From NCBI GenBank assembly GCA_947444195.1, contig CANEZL010000009.1, forward strand, positions 62,001-126,000: a stretch of 64,000 bases of DNA. The letters run 5' to 3'. The notes under the pieces are model-generated. The model did not search any database. It was not told the DNA's origin and saw nothing but the letters and a program-made list of their open reading frames with translations. Below, piece by piece: positions 28,433 through 36,848 of the stretch; the first letter of the stretch is position 1; each line of letters opens with the position of its first letter. Origin of the DNA: Methylobacteriaceae bacterium (lineage in GTDB: Bacteria > Pseudomonadota > Alphaproteobacteria > Rhizobiales > Beijerinckiaceae). The translations under genes and the position numbers were made by a program.

Positions 28433-28939
28433 TCAGACGAGGACGGCGCGGGACCAGACCACCGTCTCGGGAAAGACCAGCAGGGCCGCGGCGGCCAGCG
28501 CGATGCCGTAGGGGATGCCCGTCTTCTGATCGTGCAGGTGCAGGGCGAAGGGCAGGCGCGCCACGGGCTGGGGCAGGGGGTGCGAGCGGGCGGCCAGGAT
28601 CGCGAGGGTGAGGCCACCCCCGAGGACCGAGGCGACGAGGAGGTAGTCGAGCAGGCCGTCGAGGCCGAGCCAGAGGGCGGTGGCGGCGGCGAGCTTGGCG
28701 TCGCCCCCTCCGATCACCCCGAAGGCGAACAGGGTGAAGCTCACCGCGAGGACGAGGCCGCCCGCCCCGAGATGCGCCCCGATCTCGGACCAGGACATCA
28801 CGCCCGTGCAGACCAGCGCGGCGAAGGCGCCGATCAGGGCCAGGGAGATCCGGTTCGGGATCAGCATGGTCAGGAGGTCGCTGGCGGCGGCGTAGGCCAT
28901 CAGGAACGGGAACACGACCAGGATGCCGAGGGTGGCCAT
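28433..28939 (-). CDS. cpaA: Prepilin peptidase (A24 family), CpaA/TadV
   Basis: The 168-aa membrane aspartyl protease cleaves the Flp prepilin. The two catalytic Asp regions are ASDLLTMLIPN (about residues 17-28) and GVIGGGDAKLAAA (about 73-85). It is the short form without the N-methyltransferase domain, which fits a Flp-type peptidase. I use ATG 28939, just before the first helix. It lies 248 bp after the pilin gene, separated by a strong hairpin. Confidence 0.92.
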   Translation of the reverse strand: MATLGILVVFPFLMAYAAASDLLTMLIPNRISLALIGAFAALVCTGVMSWSEIGAHLGAGGLVLAVSFTLFAFGVIGGGDAKLAAATALWLGLDGLLDYLLVASVLGGGLTLAILAARSHPLPQPVARLPFALHLHDQKTGIPYGIALAAAALLVFPETVVWSRAVLV

Positions 28940-29119
28940 CGCGTCACCTGCTGTCACGGATTCGATGCGGGCCGGGGAACCGTCGGGGAACCGTTCCGGC
29001 TTGCCCCGGCGCGTCGGACGTCGAGGAAGAACGACGGAAGACCGCCATCGCGGCACGGCCGATCCCGGGGAACGGGAGCGACCGCGGCATGGCGGCGCCT
29101 GGAAGCGCTCGGCCCGCGC

Positions 29120-29155
29120 GCTTCGGCCGACGCTCTGGAGCGAGCGGGCCGAAGC
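29120..29155 (-). terminator. Hairpin between flp and cpaA
   Basis: GCTTCGGCC (29120-29128) pairs with GGCCGAAGC (29147-29155), with a GCTC/GAGC inner stem. It lies 32 bp beyond the pilin stop and has no T-run. It could limit readthrough into cpaA, or protect the pilin mRNA 3' end, so that pilin is made in excess of the machinery. Confidence 0.6.
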
Positions 29156-29187
29156 ACATCATGCCGCCTGCGCAGATCGAGGCGGGA

Positions 29188-29352
29188 TCAGTTGAGCTGG
29201 GCGGAGATCGAGTTGAACTTGGTGTTCAGCTGCGAACCGATGGTCTTGAGAATGCCGATGATGACGACGGCGATCAGGGCGGCGATCATGCCGTACTCGA
29301 TGGCGGTGGCGCCGGACTCGTCGGCAGCGAAGCGCTTGAAAACGGACTTCAT
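29188..29352 (-). CDS. flp: Flp family type IVb pilin
   Basis: This 54-aa prepilin is the structural subunit. The leader MKSVFKRFAADESG ends at the cleavage Gly, followed by ATAIEYGMIAALIAVVIIGIL, with the Glu and Tyr typical of Flp pilins and the hydrophobic helix that packs the fibre. ATG 29352 has AAGGA seven bases upstream. There is one pilin copy, and no TadE/F/G minor pilin gene is seen nearby. Confidence 0.95.
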   Translation of the reverse strand: MKSVFKRFAADESGATAIEYGMIAALIAVVIIGILKTIGSQLNTKFNSISAQLN

Positions 29353-29720
29353 GGTCGGATCCTTGTGAGCGTTCTGCGAGGGAACCGTCGAAGATCTTCG
29401 TCTCGATCGGCGGCCCTCGAACAATGATCCGGTGCGCCTTGAAAATCGGTTAAATCAGCTCTCGAAGCCCCGGCTGTTCCGGACGGACGCGGATGTGGTG
29501 AATAAACCGGTAATTCGCTCGTCCCGTGCCTGGACTCGTCCTGCACGAAGCGGCCCTTGCGCGGCGCCGTGCCTCCCGGAGAGGCGGCAGCGCGCGCGGG
29601 CGCGCCGGCCCCGCCGCGGACATCTTAGCGCTTCCTTCACCACTCCGATGTTTCGTCGGATGATCGGCAGGGCGCGTCCGCGCCTCGCCCGCACCCTCGC
29701 GTGACCCGAGGCTTCGCCCG
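29353..29720. promoter_or_regulatory. 368-bp divergent control region of the pilus locus
   Basis: No gene is seen. It lies between divergent flp (minus) and the CpaC-N-domain gene (plus). The segment at 29430-29465 is AT-richer than its surroundings, with TTGAAAATCGGTTAAATC. A small TCCGA/TCGGA inverted repeat is at 29644-29660. Promoters for both directions are expected here, but I cannot assign boxes confidently. Confidence 0.5.
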
Positions 29721-30209
29721 ATGCGCCGTCTTCTCTCCCGCCCGGCCGCGGCCCTTCTGACCGTCGCGGCGCTCGCGCCCCAGCTCGGCGGCGCGCCCGC
29801 CGCCGCCGAGGCGCTGCCGGTCGTCACCGTGTTCGTCGACAACGCCAAGGTGATGCGGCTGCCGGAGAAGACGCAGACCGTCGTCGTCGGCAACCCGATC
29901 ATCGCCGACGTGACGCTGCAGAAGAACGGCGTCCTGGTGCTGACGGGCAAGAGCTTCGGCTCCACCAACCTCATCGCCCTCGACGCGAACGGCGCCATGA
30001 TCGCGGAGACGCTGATTCGGGTGGACGCCTCGCAGGCCTCGGTGGTGACCGTGCAGCGGGGAGCCCTGGAGCGGAACTCCTATTCCTGCACGCCGGTCTG
30101 CCAGCCCTCCGCGCAGCTCGGCGACGGGGCGGAGTATTTCGGTCAGGTCAGCGGCCAGGCCGACCAGCGCCGCAAGCTCGCGGTGGGCGCCACCGCGCCC
30201 GAGCGGTAG
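29721..30209 (+). CDS. Pilus assembly protein N-terminal domain protein (CpaC-N-like), secreted
   Basis: The 162-aa protein has a signal peptide (to about residue 30) and a domain like the N-terminal domain of CpaC/RcpA (VFVDNAKVMRLPEKTQTVVVGNPIIADVTLQKNGVLVLTGKSFGSTNLIALDANG). No secretin core follows. A Cys pair (SCTPVC) and an Asp/Gln-rich tail end the protein. It is divergent from flp and probably accompanies the secretin in the periplasm. Confidence 0.87.
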   Translation: MRRLLSRPAAALLTVAALAPQLGGAPAAAEALPVVTVFVDNAKVMRLPEKTQTVVVGNPIIADVTLQKNGVLVLTGKSFGSTNLIALDANGAMIAETLIRVDASQASVVTVQRGALERNSYSCTPVCQPSAQLGDGAEYFGQVSGQADQRRKLAVGATAPER

Positions 30210-30365
30210 GGGATCCGCGCCGCGCCCGGGCGTCGTCCGCGGCGGCCCCGGCGCTTCCTCGGTCCGGATCGCGCATCGGGGCGGAGGGCGTACAGCCGGC
30301 GCGGTCGCGGGCCGGCGGGTCGATCGGGTCCGGTGAGGCGGGCGACCGACGGGTCGGCCTCTTCC

Positions 30366-31100
30366 TCAGACCGCGCCGCCGTTGGCGCGCAGGACCTGGC
30401 CGTTCACCCAGCCGCCGTCCGGTCCGACCAGGAAGGCGATGGCGGCGGCGATGTCGTCGGGCTCGCCGAGACGGCCGAGGGGAATCATCTTCGTCACCTG
30501 CGCGACCTGCTCGTCGGTCTTGTCTCCGAGGAACAGCTTGGTGGCGACCGGCCCGGGCGCGATGGCGTTCACCGTGATCTTCCGCGGCCCGAGTTCCTTG
30601 GCCAGGATACGCGTCATCGCCTCCACCCCGGCCTTGGTCGCGGCATAGACGCCGTAGGTCGGCTGGTAGAGGCCGACGACGCTCGACGAGAAGCTGACGA
30701 TGCGCCCACCCTCCCGGATGCGGCGCGCGCCCTCGCGCAGGCCGTTGAACACCCCCTTGAGGTTCACGGCGACATGCCGGTCGAACAGGGCGTCGTCCGC
30801 CTCGGCGAGGGGCGACAGCGTCATGATGCCCGCATTGTTGACGAGGACGTCGACCCTGCCGAAGGCCCGTTCCGTCTCGTCGAACAGGCCGGCGACGGCC
30901 GCCGGGTCGCTGACGTCGGCTCGAACCGCGACGGCGCGTCCACCCCGCGCGACGATCTTGTCCGCCAGCGCGCGCGCCGGCGCCTCGTTGCCGGCGTAGT
31001 CGATCGTGATCGCGAAGCCGTCCCGCGCCAACCGCTCGGCGACGACCGCGCCGATGCCCTGCGAGGCCCCGGTGACGATGGCGGATCGGGTCGCTTCCAT
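30366..31100 (-). CDS. SDR family oxidoreductase
   Basis: This 244-aa short-chain dehydrogenase has the NAD(P)-binding GASQGIGAV near the N-terminus, VRADVSD, NNAGIM and the catalytic Ser and YxxxK (FSSSVVG, YGVYAATKAG). The C-terminus reads LVGPDGGWVNGQVLRANGG, which is the classical SDR end. The Ser/Arg pattern after the first strand hints at NADPH. The substrate is unknown. ATG 31100 gives the standard length. It converges on the pilus gene across a 156-bp gap. Confidence 0.9.
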   Translation of the reverse strand: MEATRSAIVTGASQGIGAVVAERLARDGFAITIDYAGNEAPARALADKIVARGGRAVAVRADVSDPAAVAGLFDETERAFGRVDVLVNNAGIMTLSPLAEADDALFDRHVAVNLKGVFNGLREGARRIREGGRIVSFSSSVVGLYQPTYGVYAATKAGVEAMTRILAKELGPRKITVNAIAPGPVATKLFLGDKTDEQVAQVTKMIPLGRLGEPDDIAAAIAFLVGPDGGWVNGQVLRANGGAV

Positions 31101-31329
31101 GCCTGTTCTCCTCGGACGGCGCCGGCGGCTCCTGCCACCGGAACTCGCTCCGGTGCAGGCATCTGGGCCGGTCCCGCCCGGCCGCCATCGCGCCCGGTGC
31201 GTTTGCGCGGTTCCGCGATACGCGATCGCGTTTCCACGATGATGCCGAGCCTGGAACACCGTCCCGAAAGGCGGTCGCGGGCTCCCGGAGAAAGACGGTG
31301 CAGGATCGGAAGCCTGGCGCTCCGGCCGC

Positions 31330-31944
31330 TCATCCCGTGGCCAGAAGGCCGTCGGCGAGGCAGCGGAACGCGCCGATGGCCTTGTGGAGGACGGCGCGGG
31401 GGTCGTCGGAGGCGGCGACCCAGAGGGCGGCGTTGAGCGCGGCTCCGTTGATCAGGCGCGCCGCGGCCTCGGCATCCACCGGTCGCAGCGTTCCCGCATC
31501 CACCAGCGCCTGGATCGTCTCCGTCGTCGCACGCAGGCACGCGGTCTGCCCCGGCCACTGCGAAGGGTCGCCGAGCACCGCCGGGCCGTCGAGGAGCATG
31601 ACCCGCTGGATCTCCGGCTCCAGGGCCAGCTCGATATAGGCGACGTTCTCCTCCAGGAAGCCGAGCCAGGGCGTGGCGGCCCGGGCCCGCGCGGCCCGCG
31701 CCCTGGCCACCATCTCGGCATCGAGCTGCGCGATCACGGCGCGCAGCAAGCCCTTCTTGTCGCCGAAATTGTGATAGAGCGCCCCGCGCGTGAGCCCGGC
31801 CGCGCCGGTCAGCTCGTCCATCGAGGCCGCCGCATAGCCCTTCTCGGCGAAGGCCGTCCGGGCCGCCCGGATCAGCTTGGCCCGGGTCTCCTCCATCCCC
31901 TGCGCGCGTCGTCCCGACACCGTTCTCGCCTCCGCCGCTCGCAT
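31330..31944 (-). CDS. TetR family transcriptional regulator
   Basis: The 204-aa protein has the TetR HTH in residues about 22-68 (IRAARTAFAEKGYAAASMDELTGAAGLTRGALYHNFGDKKGLL) and a C-terminal ligand domain. The ATG at 31944 lies inside the first of three ATACGNNNCGTAT palindromes, so binding would block both its own gene and the divergent RidA-like gene. A longer reading upstream runs through the operators and is less likely. Confidence 0.88.
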   Translation of the reverse strand: MRAAEARTVSGRRAQGMEETRAKLIRAARTAFAEKGYAAASMDELTGAAGLTRGALYHNFGDKKGLLRAVIAQLDAEMVARARAARARAATPWLGFLEENVAYIELALEPEIQRVMLLDGPAVLGDPSQWPGQTACLRATTETIQALVDAGTLRPVDAEAAARLINGAALNAALWVAASDDPRAVLHKAIGAFRCLADGLLATG

Positions 31945-32006
31945 ACGCCCCGTATACCTGTTGACATACGGGGCGTATGTGACGATTGTCTGCATACGCG
32001 ACGTAT
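31943..32006. promoter_or_regulatory. Triple TetR-type operator ATACGNNNCGTAT between tetR and ridA-like gene
   Basis: Three 13-bp palindromes lie at 31943-31955 (ATACGCCCCGTAT), 31966-31978 (ATACGGGGCGTAT) and 31994-32006 (ATACGCGACGTAT). The first two also form one larger inverted repeat. A TTGACA at 31961-31966 overlaps the second site and is a good -35 for the plus-strand gene. The arrangement predicts joint repression of both divergent genes. Confidence 0.85.
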
Positions 32007-32064
32007 ATGAGCGTGGATCAGCCGCCGGGGAAGGACCTCCGGCGCGCCCATGAGGAGACAGGAC

Positions 32065-32463
32065 ATGTCCAAGCGCGACGCGGTGTTTCCGCCGGGCCGG
32101 CAGGCCCTCTACGACAAGCACCGCTACTCCGCCGCCATCCGCTCGGGGAATCTCCTGTTCGTCTCGGGGCAAGTCGGCAGCCGTGAGGACGGCTCCCCAG
32201 AGCCCGATTTCGCCGCGCAGGTCCGGCAGGCCTTCGACCGGCTGAACGCGGTGCTGCAGGCGGCGGGGTGCAGCTTCGACGACGTGGTGGACGTGACGAC
32301 CTTCCACACCGATCCGGAGACGCAGTTCGAGACCGTGATGGCGGTGCGCGACAGCGTGATCGGCGCGCCGCCCTATCCCAACTGGACCGCCGTCGGCGTG
32401 ACTTGGCTCGCGGGTTTCGACTTCGAGATCAAGGTCATCGCCCGCATTCCCGAGCCGGCCTGA
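32065..32463 (+). CDS. RidA/YjgF family protein
   Basis: This 132-aa protein is of the Rid (YER057c/YjgF/UK114) family, which hydrolyses reactive enamines/imines or acts in catabolic pathways. Seen are SAAIRSGNLLFVSGQVGSRED, the FDRLNAVLQAAGCSFDDVVDVTTFHTD core and WTAVGVTWLAGFDFEIKVIARI. The Arg at the end of RidA's active site is not evident, so it may be one of the Rid4-7 groups. I start at ATG 32065 because AGGAGA is seven bases upstream; ATG 32050 is possible. The three operators upstream imply TetR control. Confidence 0.88.
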   Translation: MSKRDAVFPPGRQALYDKHRYSAAIRSGNLLFVSGQVGSREDGSPEPDFAAQVRQAFDRLNAVLQAAGCSFDDVVDVTTFHTDPETQFETVMAVRDSVIGAPPYPNWTAVGVTWLAGFDFEIKVIARIPEPA

Positions 32464-32496
32464 GCCGGGCATGACGATGCGACCGGTGGGAGCGGA

Positions 32497-33378
32497 TCAG
32501 CCGTCCTGGGGCGGATGGCGCTCCGCGCCCTCGGATCGCCCGGTCAGAACGTCGATGAAGGCCCGCAACCCCGCGGGGACGTGGCGGTGACCGGCATAGT
32601 AGAGGCAGAGGCCCGCCACCGGCGGGGACCACGCGTCGAGAACGATGGCGAGTCGGCCGGCCCGGAGCAGGGTGCGGGCGGCCTGCTCCGGCACGTAGGC
32701 GATGCCGAGCCCGGCGGCGGCGGCCTCGACCATCAGGCCGTTGTGGTTCAGCGTCAGCGCGCCCGGCACCTCGACGGCCGATTCCTGCCCGTGCCGCTCG
32801 AATTCCCACCGATACGAGCGGCCGCTCGGCATCCGGTGGCGGATGCAGCGGTGCCGGTGGAGGTCGTCGGGCGTGAGCGGGGTGCCGTGGTTGCGCAGGT
32901 AGGCCGGCGAGGCCACCGCGACGAAGCGGGCCGGGCCGCCGAACGGCACCGCGACCATGTCCTGCGGCACGGCCTCGGCGAAGCGGATCCCGGCGTCGAA
33001 GCCGTGCGCGACGATGTCGACGAGGCGCCCGTCGACGACGAGGTCGAGCGCCATCCGGGGGTGGCGCGCCAGGAAGGTCGGCACCGTGTCCTGCAGGAGC
33101 AGGCGGGCGGCCGTCTCGCTGGCGTTGATCCGCAGGGTGCCCGACAGGCTGCCCAGATCCTCGCCGAATCCGTCGAGGGCACGGTCGAGATCGGCCAGGA
33201 CCGGGCCGATGCGCCGCAGCAGGCTCGCGCCCGCCTCCGTCGGTGCCACGCTCCGGGTCGTCCGGTGCAGCAGGCGCTGGCCGAGCTGCCGCTCCAGGGA
33301 CAGCACCGCGTGGCTGAGCGCCGAGCGCGACAGCCCGAGCGCGTCGGCCGCGCGGGTGAAGCTGCGGTGCTTCGCCAC
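32497..33378 (-). CDS. LysR family transcriptional regulator, N-terminus without usual start codon
   Basis: The winged HTH (FTRAADALGLSRSALSHAVLSLERQLGQRLLHRTTRSVAPTEAG) and the effector domain are clear, about 294 aa from GTG 33378. Upstream codons in the same frame keep the conserved LysR N-terminus (DKPTLSDLAALAAVAKHRS), but the position where homologues have ATG reads ATC (33418-33420), and an in-frame TGA lies nine codons before it. So the gene either starts at ATC, or at GTG 33378 with the first HTH helix shortened, or is damaged. Confidence 0.8.
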   Translation of the reverse strand: MAKHRSFTRAADALGLSRSALSHAVLSLERQLGQRLLHRTTRSVAPTEAGASLLRRIGPVLADLDRALDGFGEDLGSLSGTLRINASETAARLLLQDTVPTFLARHPRMALDLVVDGRLVDIVAHGFDAGIRFAEAVPQDMVAVPFGGPARFVAVASPAYLRNHGTPLTPDDLHRHRCIRHRMPSGRSYRWEFERHGQESAVEVPGALTLNHNGLMVEAAAAGLGIAYVPEQAARTLLRAGRLAIVLDAWSPPVAGLCLYYAGHRHVPAGLRAFIDVLTGRSEGAERHPPQDG

Positions 33379-33464
33379 CGCGGCGAGAGCGGCGAGATCG
33401 GACAGGGTCGGCTTGTCGATTGGTGCGGATCCCTCACCAAGTCATGCGGATTGGCGAGGCTAGT

Positions 33465-33475
33465 TCACATCGTGA
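33465..33475. promoter_or_regulatory. Possible regulator site between lysR and lipocalin-like gene
   Basis: A TCACATCGTGA palindrome lies between the divergent LysR gene and the secreted lipocalin-like gene. Only one copy was seen, so its role is a guess. Confidence 0.3.
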
Positions 33476-33527
33476 CCGACGACCAGATGGAGAACGACGC
33501 GCAGGCCATCCAGCAGGAGGAAGCCCC

Positions 33528-34097
33528 GTGCGCCGATTTCCCTTGGACAGCCGGAGACGCAGGATGCCCCTCTCGCCCCTCGCCGCGCCCCTCGCCGCGC
33601 CGCTTGCCGTGCCCCTTGCCGTGCCCCTCCTCGCCGCCGCGCTCGCCGCGACGTCGGCGGCCCGGGCCGAACCGGCCAACCAGCTGCTCGGGACGTGGCG
33701 CATGGTGTCGGCGCAGATCGATCCGGACGGCCGGAACCGGCCGGCCTACGGTGCCCGGCCGAACGGATTGCTGGTCTTCACGCCCGGCATGCGCTTCATC
33801 GAGGTTCTCACCGATTCCGACGTGCCGCGCTTCGCCTCCGAGGCGCGGGGCGCGGGCACGGCGGAGGAGAACCGCGCGGCCATGGCCCGCAATATCGGGT
33901 TCTTCGGGACCTACACGGTGGACGCGGCCGGGGCCTTCAGCGGCAACCGCGTGGAGGGCTCGACCTTCCCCAACTGGGTCGGCGACGTGCGCACGACCCG
34001 GGAGCTGCAACTCGTCGTCGAGGGCGACCGGATGCGGGAATCGTTCCGGCGGCCGGACGGCACCCGGATCGCCATCACCTGGGAGCGCCTGCGCTGA
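33528..34097 (+). CDS. Lipocalin-like domain secreted protein
   Basis: The 189-aa protein has a long signal peptide made of repeated LAAPLAAPLAVPLAVPL units (12-bp DNA repeats at about 33571-33630), then a lipocalin-like domain starting QLLGTWRMVSAQIDPDGR and ending FRRPDGTRIAITWERL. GTG 33528 has an excellent AGGAGG seven bases upstream, so I prefer it to ATG 33564. The family binds small hydrophobic or polyketide molecules in some contexts. LysR and AraC genes flank it. Confidence 0.82.
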   Translation: MRRFPLDSRRRRMPLSPLAAPLAAPLAVPLAVPLLAAALAATSAARAEPANQLLGTWRMVSAQIDPDGRNRPAYGARPNGLLVFTPGMRFIEVLTDSDVPRFASEARGAGTAEENRAAMARNIGFFGTYTVDAAGAFSGNRVEGSTFPNWVGDVRTTRELQLVVEGDRMRESFRRPDGTRIAITWERLR

Positions 34098-34150
34098 GCG
34101 GGCTGCCTCCATCCATCCTGGGCGGCAGGGAACCGGACCCGGCAGGCACC

Positions 34151-35089
34151 ATGGCGATCACCGAAACCTACGCCGAGGCCAGCACCCGCTGCGCCGCCGC
34201 CAAGCCCAACCGCCTCGTCCGCTCCAGCAGGAGTGCCGGCTGGACCGCCCTGCTTCTCGACGAGCACGAGGGGCGCGGTCGCAGCGAGGTCTTCGAGACC
34301 GGTGTGACCCCGGACGTGACCCTGGTCGTGGCGACGCGCGGCGCGCATCGCGTCGAGGTGTTCAAGCACGGCCGCTGGAACGGGGCGGTCTACCGGCCGG
34401 GAGCCGCCGGCCTCACGCCGCCCCATGAGGCGACGCGCCTGCGCTGGAACGGCGTGCCCGACCCGGAGCCCTTCCGGACCGCCAACCTGTACCTGCCCGC
34501 CGGCCTGATCGAGGCGACCGCCGACGAGTACCGCCGGATCGGCAGCGCATCCCCCGCGCGGCCCCTGTCCGTGCTCGTCTTCCGCGATCCCGTGATCGCC
34601 GCCTGCGTGACGGGTCTCCTCGGCGCCCTGGATGTCGGAGCCCCCGATCTCTACGCCGAGCAGGCCGGGCGCTGGCTCGCCGCGCACCTGCTCTCGCAGC
34701 ATGCGGGCCACTGGCGCGAGGCCGAGGAGACCCGCCGGCCCGGGATCATCACCGACCGGCGCATGGCCCGCGTGCTCGATCTCATGAGCGCCCATCTCGG
34801 CGAGCCGCTGACCCTGGGGCGGCTGGCGCGCGAGGCCGGCATCAGCGTCCACCATTTCGGGCGCCGCTTCCGCGAGCAGTTCGGCCGGACGCCGAGTACG
34901 TACTTGACGCGGATGCGGATGGACGCGGCACAACGCCTTCTGCGCACGACCGACCTGCCCGTCGCCGAGATCGCCCACGCCTGCGGCTACACGCGCCCGG
35001 CCGCCTTCACGGCGGCGTTCCTTCGCCACGCGGGCGCGACCCCGACTGCCTATCGGCTGGCGCGCGCCTCGTCCCCGACGCGGGGGTGA
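34151..35089 (+). CDS. AraC family transcriptional regulator
   Basis: The 312-aa protein has a cupin-like N-terminal sensor part (residues about 25-190) and a C-terminal double HTH (GEPLTLGRLAREAGISVHHFGRRFREQFGRTPSTYLTRMRMDAAQRLL, then AEIAHACGYTRPAAFTAAFLRHAGATPTAYR). ATG 34151 is 53 bp after the lipocalin-like gene, so they may be one operon. The ligand is unknown. Confidence 0.9.
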   Translation: MAITETYAEASTRCAAAKPNRLVRSSRSAGWTALLLDEHEGRGRSEVFETGVTPDVTLVVATRGAHRVEVFKHGRWNGAVYRPGAAGLTPPHEATRLRWNGVPDPEPFRTANLYLPAGLIEATADEYRRIGSASPARPLSVLVFRDPVIAACVTGLLGALDVGAPDLYAEQAGRWLAAHLLSQHAGHWREAEETRRPGIITDRRMARVLDLMSAHLGEPLTLGRLAREAGISVHHFGRRFREQFGRTPSTYLTRMRMDAAQRLLRTTDLPVAEIAHACGYTRPAAFTAAFLRHAGATPTAYRLARASSPTRG

Positions 35090-35411
35090 CGATGCGGATG
35101 CCCGTCCCGTGCAAGAGCGCGCGCCATGACAAGGGCTTGGACCGACGCTCGGTTGCGACGCGATCGGGCGCGGCTTCACGGCATCCGGCACTTGATTTTC
35201 CGGGATGTACGCTCCCGAGGTATGCGCTTCCGCACCGTTCAGGGGCCGTACCTTATTGAAGATGGCCGGGCGCGGATCTATGAGCACTCCACGAAAGCCA
35301 TGCTGCGTTGCCGCGAGCACCGGGTGTCTCGGCCGATCGGGCTCCGGCGAAGTGGCCGCGGCCGGCCACGAGGGCAGTGGCGGCTTTCCCGTTTGGTGAG
35401 GGGAACGATCG
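35090..35411 (+). other. 322-bp gap with partial family-A repeat and manC leader
   Basis: A partial family-A repeat lies at 35111-35176 (minus orientation, GCCGCGCCCGATCGCGTCGC end). The rest (35177-35411) is the leader of manC, AT-richer at 35190-35275, and includes a GAGGGG ribosome site just before 35412. No gene is supported; an open stretch at 35205-35399 does not look like a protein. Confidence 0.6.
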
Positions 35412-36848
35412 ATGTCGCAGGAAGCGGTGAACGGTGGCATTCGGCCGGTGATCCTCTGCGGCGGCTCGGGCACGCGCCTGTGGCCGGCCTCGCGGGCGAG
35501 CATGCCCAAGCAGTTCGCGCGCCTCGTCGATCCGGAGAGCTCGACCTTCCAGGCCACCGCCCTGCGCGTGGCCGAGCCCGGCCTGTTCGGGCGGCCCGCG
35601 GTGATCGCCGCCGCCGATGCGCGCTTCATCGTCGCCGAGCAGCTCGCCGAGGTCGGGCTTCCCGCCGACATCCTCCTCGAACCCCAGGGTCGCGACTCCG
35701 CCGCCGCGGTCGCGGTGGCGGCCCTGCACGCCGCCGAGAGCGATCCGCGGGCGGTGGTGCTCATCATGGCCGCCGATCACGTCATCGGTGAGCCGGAGGC
35801 CTTCCGCGCGGCCGTCGCCGCCGCCGCCGTCGGCGCGCGCGCCGGCCAGATCATGACCCTCGGGATCGAGCCGACCCGCCCGGCCACGGACTACGGCTAC
35901 ATCCGCCGCGGCGCCCCCCTCGGGCAGGCGCCGGGAGCCTACGCGGTCGAGCGCTTCGTGGAGAAGCCCGACGCGGCCGGGGCCGAGACCCTGATCGCCG
36001 ACGGTGCCCTGTGGAACTCCGGCTACTTCCTGTTCCGCGCCGACGTGATGCTGGAGGAGCTCGAGGCCCACGCCCCCGAGGTGCTGCAGGGCGCGCGCGC
36101 CGCGCTGGCGGCGGCGACCACCGATCTCGACTTCGTCCGCCTCGACCAGGCGGCCTTCGCGGCCTGCCCGAAGATCTCCATCGATTACGCGGTGATGGAG
36201 CGGACCGCCCATGCGGGCGTGCTGCCGGTCTCCTTCTCCTGGTCGGACGTGGGCACCTGGGACGCCGTCTGGCAGGTGCTGGAGCGGGACGCCTCGGGCA
36301 ACGCCCTGCGCGGCCGGGTGGAGCTGATCGGGACGCGCGACAGCCTGGTGCACAGCACGGGCGAGGGCCTGACCACGGTGGTCGGCCTCTCGGACGTGGT
36401 GGTGGTGTCGACGCCCGACGCGGTCCTCGTGGCCTCGAAGGCCCATTCGGGCCAGGTCAAGCAGCTCGTCGGGCAGCTCCAGGCCAAGGCGCATCCGGAG
36501 GCCGACGCGCATCTGCGCATGTATCGGCCCTGGGGCTGGTATCAGCGCATCGACATCGGCGAGCGCTTCCAGGTGAAGCGCATCCAGGTGGTGCCCGGGG
36601 GCCGGCTCTCCCTGCAGAAGCACTTCCACCGGGCCGAGCACTGGGTGGTGGTGCGCGGCACGGCCGAGGTGACCATCGACGACCGCGTGGTGCTGGTGCA
36701 CGAGAACGAGGCGGTCTACCTGCCGATCGGCTCGATGCACCGCCTCGCCAATCCCGGCAAGATCCCCCTCGAACTCATCGAGGTGCAGGTGGGCTCCTAC
36801 ACGGGCGAGGACGACATCATCCGCGTCGAGGACGTCTACGGCCGCTGA
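35412..36848 (+). CDS. manC: Mannose-1-phosphate guanylyltransferase / mannose-6-phosphate isomerase
   Basis: This 478-aa bifunctional enzyme supplies GDP-mannose. The pyrophosphorylase domain starts CGGSGTRLWPASRASMPKQF (residues 16-35), with a VEKP active-site region and FSWSDVGTWDAVW. The C-terminal isomerase cupin (about 370-470) has PWGWYQRID, GGRLSLQKHFHRAEHWVVV and EVQVGSY. The gene is not in an exopolysaccharide cluster here. Product use (exopolysaccharide or lipopolysaccharide) is inferred. Confidence 0.95.
   Translation: MSQEAVNGGIRPVILCGGSGTRLWPASRASMPKQFARLVDPESSTFQATALRVAEPGLFGRPAVIAAADARFIVAEQLAEVGLPADILLEPQGRDSAAAVAVAALHAAESDPRAVVLIMAADHVIGEPEAFRAAVAAAAVGARAGQIMTLGIEPTRPATDYGYIRRGAPLGQAPGAYAVERFVEKPDAAGAETLIADGALWNSGYFLFRADVMLEELEAHAPEVLQGARAALAAATTDLDFVRLDQAAFAACPKISIDYAVMERTAHAGVLPVSFSWSDVGTWDAVWQVLERDASGNALRGRVELIGTRDSLVHSTGEGLTTVVGLSDVVVVSTPDAVLVASKAHSGQVKQLVGQLQAKAHPEADAHLRMYRPWGWYQRIDIGERFQVKRIQVVPGGRLSLQKHFHRAEHWVVVRGTAEVTIDDRVVLVHENEAVYLPIGSMHRLANPGKIPLELIEVQVGSYTGEDDIIRVEDVYGR

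Noticed and set aside
35205..35399. A 64-codon frame before manC
   Set aside because: It starts inside a leader region, has no ribosome site and no recognisable composition; it is better read as 5' untranslated sequence.
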